From positions 372,001-436,000 of the forward strand of contig JADQAV010000008.1 in NCBI GenBank assembly GCA_019775845.1: a DNA stretch of 64,000 nucleotides. Reading direction: 5' to 3'. Positions within the stretch are counted from its first letter, which is position 1. Each line of letters opens with the position of its first letter. Below the pieces are notes generated by a model. It saw only the letters and a list, made by a program, of their open reading frames with translations, had not been told where the DNA came from and did no database searches. This stretch comes from Myrmaecium sp. VS I D KN 1 (taxonomy: Eukaryota; Ascomycota; Dothideomycetes; Valsariales; Valsariaceae). The translations under genes were made by a program, and so were the position numbers. This document shows positions 58,847-64,000 of the stretch, in pieces.

Positions 58847-59572
58847 TATTATAGATAATAGTATTATTCTCTTAAACTAAAATAGAAATAGAGAGAGATA
58901 ATCCTAAATAGAGTCTAATCTTCTTATTTTATAAATTAAAGATAAGGGGGAAGAAAATAAGTAATAAGAGGTTAACTTAAGAAAGGTCTAAGGATATAAG
59001 AGTAAGAATAAAGCCGAGCGAATTCTTAAGAAGAACTTAAGGGAGAAGAACTAGAATTATTTAGACTAGAGAGCTAAAATTATAAGGATAAAGAGGTTTA
59101 TATATACTTAAAAAGGGGGTAGTATAATATAAAGCTTTATTAAAGTACTACCTAATTCTATAGGTCTTAAAGTAGAGTTTCTAATAAAGTATTAAATAAG
59201 TACGGGTCTAAAATAACGTAGTAGTAATATATCCTAATAAAAGTAGGTTTATTAAGTAAAATATTAAGTAATAGTAGAGCGGCGGTAATATAGCGAGAAG
59301 CGAGATTATAAGTATACTATATAGTAGTAATATTACTAAATAGCGGTAATATTACTAAATAGTAGCGAGAGTTAAATAGTAGGCCTATATATTAAGTAAA
59401 AGCTAAGATATATACTAAGTAAGAGCCCGTATACTAAGTAAGCGCGAGGGATATATATTAAGTAAGAGCCTATATACTAGGTAATTATAAGAGATATATA
59501 CTAAGTAATACGTATAGCTTAAGGACTTAGGCGATTTTCAGATTTTAAGAAGTTCTTAGAAGTTTTATAATA
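58847..59572 (-). repeat. Right LTR (5' LTR of the minus-strand element)
   Basis: About 726 bp, direct repeat of the left LTR. Differences between the copies are almost all C/T or G/A. Confidence 0.88.
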
Positions 59573-59577
59573 GTTAA
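59573..59577. repeat. Target duplication GTTAA, right copy
   Basis: Matches the five bases before the left LTR exactly; the LINE sequence resumes after it. Confidence 0.85.
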
Positions 59578-62500
59578 GTAGAAGAGAATAAAATATATCC
59601 TCTATCTCCCGAGACTACTAGTACTTATAATCGGCGAAAAGATACTTATAACTATAATTAAAAAGGCAGAAGCCTTAATAGTAGCCTTCTTCTTAAGGTA
59701 CTTAAAGTAGAAATAACGGATATATAAAATACCGCCTATTTAGACCTATATAATTTCCTAGTAATTACTTAGAACGAGGTAGCGATAGTAATAAGGGAGC
59801 TTATAATAAGGAAGGCTTTAGAACTAGATACTATCCTAAATAAGATCTTTAAGAAGATAATTTTTAAAGATAATAGTTTACTACTAAAACTAGTACTTCT
59901 ACTTAACTATTTTATTATAATATTTAACGCTAGTATAGATCTAGGCTATTACCCGCCGTAATTTAAAATATCTATAATAGTTACGCTTAAGAAACTAAGT
60001 AAGAAGGTAGAAGTACTAAAGTTATATAAATTAATTATACTATTTAATACTACTGGGAAAGTCCTTAAGGCTATTATTATAATAAGACTATAGTTTTATT
60101 ATAACGAGTAAGATACTCTACTACTAGGCTATTTTAGAGGAAGAAAGGGATACTTATATAAAATAGCGCTATATATAGTAATAGAGTAAATTTATACTAC
60201 TTAGAATAGAAGAAATATCGCCTTAGTACTCTCTCTTAATATCTTAGAAGCTTTTAATTACGTCTCCTAATAAAGACTCCTCTATAATATAAGAAAGAAG
60301 AAGCTAGGAGGTAAGCTTATAAAGTAAATAAGTAGTTTCCTTTAGAACCGTATAACTTAGCTTTACTTACTAGATTAAATATCCTAAACTACACCTATTA
60401 AAGTAGGGATCTTATAAGGGTTACCGCTCTTCCTTCTCTTATTTATTATCTTTAATATAGACCTGCTAGATATAGTAATAAATAATAATCTTATAATTAT
60501 AAAATAAATTAACGATATTAACTACCTTACTAAGAGTGTAAATATAATAGAAACTACGTAAGCTCTTAACTAGATAAGAAAGAAAGATATAATATAGAGC
60601 TATATATATAAAGCTACTTTCGTACTAAAAAAATTCTACTTAATCTACTTCTTCCTACTAAGTACCCGCTCGTTTAAGGAAAAGAAGTAAATTAACTTAA
60701 AAGTAATATAAGTTAGGAACTAAACTATCTAACTAGCTCTAATAATTAAGATACTAGGAGTTACCCTTAATTTATATTTAAGTTTTAAGTAGTACCTTAG
60801 CTACTTAAAAGAGATAGTAACTAAGAAGACTAATATACTAGTATATCTTAATAAATCCTTATAGGGGGTCGGTACTACGGAAATAAGGAAAGCTTATAAA
60901 GCTACCCTACTCCTCTCTTTTATATACTACTACTTAGTTTAGTATAAAATAGGAGATAAAAAGAAAATAAAAGTACTTAAGAAAATATAAAGACGAGTAG
61001 CCCTCTAGATATCGGGGGCCTTTAAATATATCTTAATAACTACCCTAAATATAGAGCTCTACCTTACGCTAGTAAACCCTCTCCTATAATAAGAAGTAAA
61101 AAAGGGAATTTTAAATATAGCGGCCCTCCTCTAAGGGTAAACCTTAATCTAAGCGAGCTAGGAAATAAAGAGGCGATATAAGAGCTTACTTACTATATAC
61201 TTAGAAGTAATTAAGGAGGAGCTTAGCCTAAATATACTTACTAATATAAAGGGTAGAATAGCTTTTATTAACAAGCTCTAAGGTATCTATCTATATATAT
61301 ATATCCTACCTGGGCTAGAAGAAGGAGTAGTATACTACTAGTAAGCTATTTAAGAACCTAGCCTTTATTTATATATAAATAGCTTAGGAATTAATAGCTA
61401 AGTAGAAGTAGTTATAATTCTTATAAAAGAACTAGAGGAAATATATACTATTATAATATACCTAAGCCTAATAATAAGCTACTTAATATATTATAAGAAG
61501 GCCTAGGAGCTAGTTATAGTAATAGAAGAAGTAGCTAGGATATAAAAGATATACTTAATCTATATCTTTACTAATAATAGGAGCCTAGTATAGGTATTAA
61601 TTAGCCTAATAACTTAAGTAGTATAGTAGTTTATAGAAGGTTCTATAAGCTATATAAATATACTCTATCTTTAGTATATATTTATTAGATCCCCTTATAT
61701 ATTAGGATACTAAAGAATAAGCTAGCTAATATTAAAGCTAAAAAAGCTACTAGATAGAGGAAGGAAGGTAGCCCTTAGTAACTACTACTACTACTTAAAG
61801 GGATAACTAGGATAAGAAACTTAATTAACTTAAAGATTAGTAAGAAAACCTTAGAGAGTTAAGTAAAATAATAGCTATAAGAGGAAATAGGAAGTAGCTT
61901 AAAAAGACTATAACTAGACCTTTAAAAGAAAATACTAGCTAAGTTTAATAAGTTAAATAAACCCCTCTATAGCGCTATTATTTAACTTAGAATAAGGAAG
62001 ATAGGCCTAAATAAGTTCTTATATAATATTAAGGTAAAGGAGTCGCCTATATACTATTTATACCTGGAAAAGTAAGATTAAATACTTATTTATATTCTCT
62101 TCTCCTACTCCGCCCTAAATAAAGAAAGGGAGGAAATATAATAAATACTTAAAAAATAGGTAAAGGATATAAGGATACTTCTAAAAGAACTTAATATAAT
62201 AAAATATCTAGTTATTTTAATTCTAAAAAGTAGAGTACTTTAGTAATTTAGGCTAGTTAGAGTTAAGGAGGAGGAGGAGGCTCTAAAAAGCCTTTAAGAC
62301 TATCTTTAGTTAGTACTAGAGATACCCTAATAAAAGGAATAGTAGGGGAAGCTTGCGGCTTAAGCTAGAAGCTCTATTAGGAGAAGCTCTAGTAATTAAT
62401 AATACTTATAAGTAGTAGCTAACCGCAAAACTACTAGACCCCCCTATTAGAGGCTATAAACCCCCGTAAATAAGTAGTAGAGAGGCTAGGAAAAACTAAT

Positions 62501-62741
62501 AATAAATATAAGGACTCGCCCCTATATCCTAGACGCCTATAACTAGAAGAAATAATAAAATAAAGGGACCGGGGTAAGCGCTAGGGATAAAGAGGCGAGC
62601 CCTAAAAGAGGAGATAATAGGGGATACTTATAGGTACTTAAACACTAATTAGCGCGAACCGAAGGCGGGAAAATAGGGTATTTTCGCCAGTAGATAGCGG
62701 CCGCGTGACCCTTCGGGTCCCTAGAAGGCCTAATGATAGCT

Positions 62742-62757
62742 AATCCAATCCAATCCA
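62742..62757 (+). repeat. (ATCCA)n tandem tail at the LINE 3' end
   Basis: Three ATCCA units precede the right 14-bp repeat. Short tandem tails at this place are common in LINEs that lack poly(A). Confidence 0.55.
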
Positions 62758-62771
62758 TTCCTTCCCGCGAG
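62758..62771. repeat. Candidate target duplication of the LINE, right copy
   Basis: TTCCTTCCCGCGAG, identical to the left copy at 49724-49737. Confidence 0.6.
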
Positions 62772-64000
62772 TCTCTCTGACAGCCAACCAACCAACCCAC
62801 GCATGTGTGAACCACCAAGACGACTCGTTCGTTCGTTCTCCCAGCACACGTCCTCGACAACTTGTCATTCATGGGGGGTGAGCCTCATGACCTATTATTG
62901 CTTATGGAGTATGTATATACAGTATGGCATTCATGCTCCACGCTTTTGAACGCTCCATCTGCCATACGCCCATGCAGTCAGTCACTCACTCAGCCACGCG
63001 ATCATCAGGGGCAGGTAACAGGGGTTGAGGGCTGCTGGGGGGCGGCTACATGCCACATGCTGCTACATGCTACCTGTCAAGCTCGCGTTGCCGAGACATG
63101 AGCATGACACGAGGAGGTATGTGCCGTGCTGCTGTGAATTCGCTCTATTATTCTCTGTTTTCTTCCCGGTATTTGCCGTGTCTCTTTCTTTATGTTTTCT
63201 ATCCAAGGACTTTTCGTCTGAAATCTCGCGATGGACTGATGCCCTGCAGCTGCGGCTGCGGGATGGAAGGGGCGGACGGGAAGGCTGACCATGGACGAGG
63301 GTTGGTTATGAACCTGTCCCTGTCTGGGAACCTCTTTCAACATCCCTGGCAGTGACCTCGTCAATAGCGTCCCGCCTGATGAACCCCTCATGCTCCTCCC
63401 GCAGGACAAGCAAGGACTTTCGATCTCTCATGATGAAATGCCATCCACTCCCTCGGAGAACGTGCGATGGATGGCGCGAGGGGGTTGGTTCCCGTCCACC
63501 TATACCAATTAAACAGACATGGTTGCTATAACACCCACGCGGAAAGGAAGGTCAACGCTCCTCACCCGGATTTCACACCAATCAACCCTCCACGCCCTGG
63601 AGATGGTGATCGGCCCGTATACGGACCCGAGCGTACGGTGTTGCTGCAAAGAAGCCAGGTACTGCAGACCCGCTGAGGAGAAGGACCGGCTTCTTCCCTG
63701 CTCTTTCTTTCTCGTTCCGTCGCTACCCCCTCTCTTCATTCTCGCGCGGACCGCATCATGCGTGGTTTTTCCGAACGCTGGACCGTGATCGGTGTCGAAG
63801 ACATGGAGGGGGAGTGACTCGTTGTCACGGTGCGTGTCCATTTCTCCGTCGGGGATTGTATATACTATATATGCGCCTCTCTTCGCTGCCGGGGCTGCAG
63901 ATGTGAGTGGTACGGCCTTCTTCATCCCGGTTCGGCTGCTTTGCCTCGCTCGTTTGGTGCTCTGTCGATCGCTGTTTTGTCAAGATGCATATGAACGTCG
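62772..64000. other. Normal-composition right end, no gene assigned
   Basis: Composition returns to that of the gene-bearing part. Open frames of 70-140 codons lie on both strands without recognisable motifs. A TATA-rich stretch near 63857-63870 lies about 120 bp before an ATG at 63985, which may be the start of a gene continuing beyond the window; only five codons are visible. Confidence 0.35.

Larger units (their letters stand above)
53037..59572 (-). mobile_element. Ty3/Gypsy LTR retrotransposon (chromovirus-like), nested in the LINE
   Basis: A fossil element of 6.54 kb bounded by two long terminal repeats and a perfect 5-bp target duplication. The gene order reads on the minus strand: gag/protease region towards 57-58.7 kb, a reverse-transcriptase core near 56.1-56.6 kb, integrase region about 54-55 kb, and a segment resembling a chromodomain near 53.85-54.03 kb. 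A purine-rich tract adjoins the left LTR on the minus strand, as expected for the plus-strand primer. It is broken beyond function by many dozens of RIP changes. It must be younger than the LINE it interrupts. The LTRs differ by very roughly a tenth or more of positions, nearly all transitions, so divergence reflects RIP and cannot date the insertion. Confidence 0.85.
49825..62640. other. RIP-mutated AT-rich island
   Basis: Across ~12.8 kb CpA and TpG are almost absent: by eye only about twenty or so examples, where ordinary sequence would hold well over a thousand. Cytosines persist in CpG, CpC and CpT, and TpA is greatly raised. This is the mark of repeat-induced point mutation acting at CpA on both strands. 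No open frame above 60 codons exists here, in contrast with the rest of the window. The change at both edges is abrupt, within about 100 bp. Confidence 0.95.
49738..62757 (+). mobile_element. Tad-like LINE retrotransposon, RIP-degraded and interrupted
   Basis: Without the inserted LTR element this is about 6.5 kb, close to a full-length Tad-type LINE. On the plus strand the order of parts is correct: remains of two CCHC-like zinc knuckles of the gag-like ORF1 (~50.82-50.95 kb), an AP-endonuclease box reading IVIGNFN in place of the usual GDFN (~52.33 kb), and a reverse-transcriptase core with INDINYLTKS in place of the family's VDDVN (~60.50 kb). Stop codons are everywhere, mostly as TAA/TAG created by G-to-A change, so the copy is dead. 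It ends in an ATCCA tandem tail (62742-62757) and is flanked by 14-bp repeats. The LTR element splits it between endonuclease and reverse transcriptase. The exact 5' end and the last ~110 bp, which are not RIP-mutated, are less certain. Confidence 0.65.

Noticed and set aside
49860-62640. A CRISPR array, centromere or other non-transposon AT-rich structure
   Set aside because: There are no regularly spaced repeats; the LINE and LTR-element parts plus CpA depletion explain the whole block.
63509-63925. A 138-codon minus-strand frame in the right flank
   Set aside because: No recognisable motif and similar-sized frames occur on the opposite strand of the same stretch.

Overview
The window is nuclear DNA of a filamentous ascomycete (Pezizomycotina). 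The closest feel is Eurotiomycetes (Aspergillus/Penicillium/Talaromyces-like), judged from family resemblance rather than a search. The evidence is short spliceosomal introns (about 45-120 nt), compact genes on both strands, fungus-specific families (Zn2Cys6 regulator, SAT4-type membrane protein, CBM1 cellulase, GH28, CE1 and GH92 secreted enzymes) and a block of sequence destroyed by repeat-induced point mutation (RIP). I worked out 20 protein genes, most with exon boundaries at which the reading frame closes; the leftmost is cut by the window edge.

Layout. 1-16 kb: the C-terminal part of an SMP-domain (Nvj2/TEX2-like) protein, ribosomal protein eL37, an RS-rich splicing-related protein divergent from kinetochore protein Sos7, a Zn2Cys6 regulator with a polyglutamine tract, a secreted GH92 mannosidase, Elongator subunit Elp6 and splicing factor Slu7. 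16-26 kb: translesion polymerase zeta (Rev3, one 5.2-kb exon) and the endocytic actin adaptor Sla2/SlaB. 27-33 kb: three adjacent plant-cell-wall enzymes, namely acetyl xylan esterase, a CBM1-GH5-X2 endoglucanase and a GH28 polygalacturonase. 33.8-49.5 kb: a CPSF6-like RRM protein with a Gly/Met-rich tail, Sec61 gamma, a DCAF11-like WD40 protein, an APC-family permease, a SAT4-type membrane protein, a GMC oxidoreductase and a histidine-phosphatase-family protein.

49.7-62.8 kb is a gene-free AT-rich island. It is a Tad-like LINE on the + strand, apparently bounded by a 14-bp target duplication. A Ty3/Gypsy LTR retrotransposon in the opposite orientation sits inside it, with two ~727-bp LTRs and a perfect 5-bp target duplication (GTTAA). 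Both elements are RIP-mutated: CpA/TpG is almost absent across ~12.8 kb, while CpG, CpC and CpT remain. The last 1.2 kb returns to ordinary composition with no gene I can support.

Most genes are unlinked housekeeping functions. The only neighbourhood with a shared theme is the 27-33 kb trio, which would act together outside the cell on hemicellulose, beta-glucan and pectin. I did not find a convincing new biochemical system. The most informative structure is the nested, RIP-mutated transposon island, whose order of insertion can be read from the sequence.
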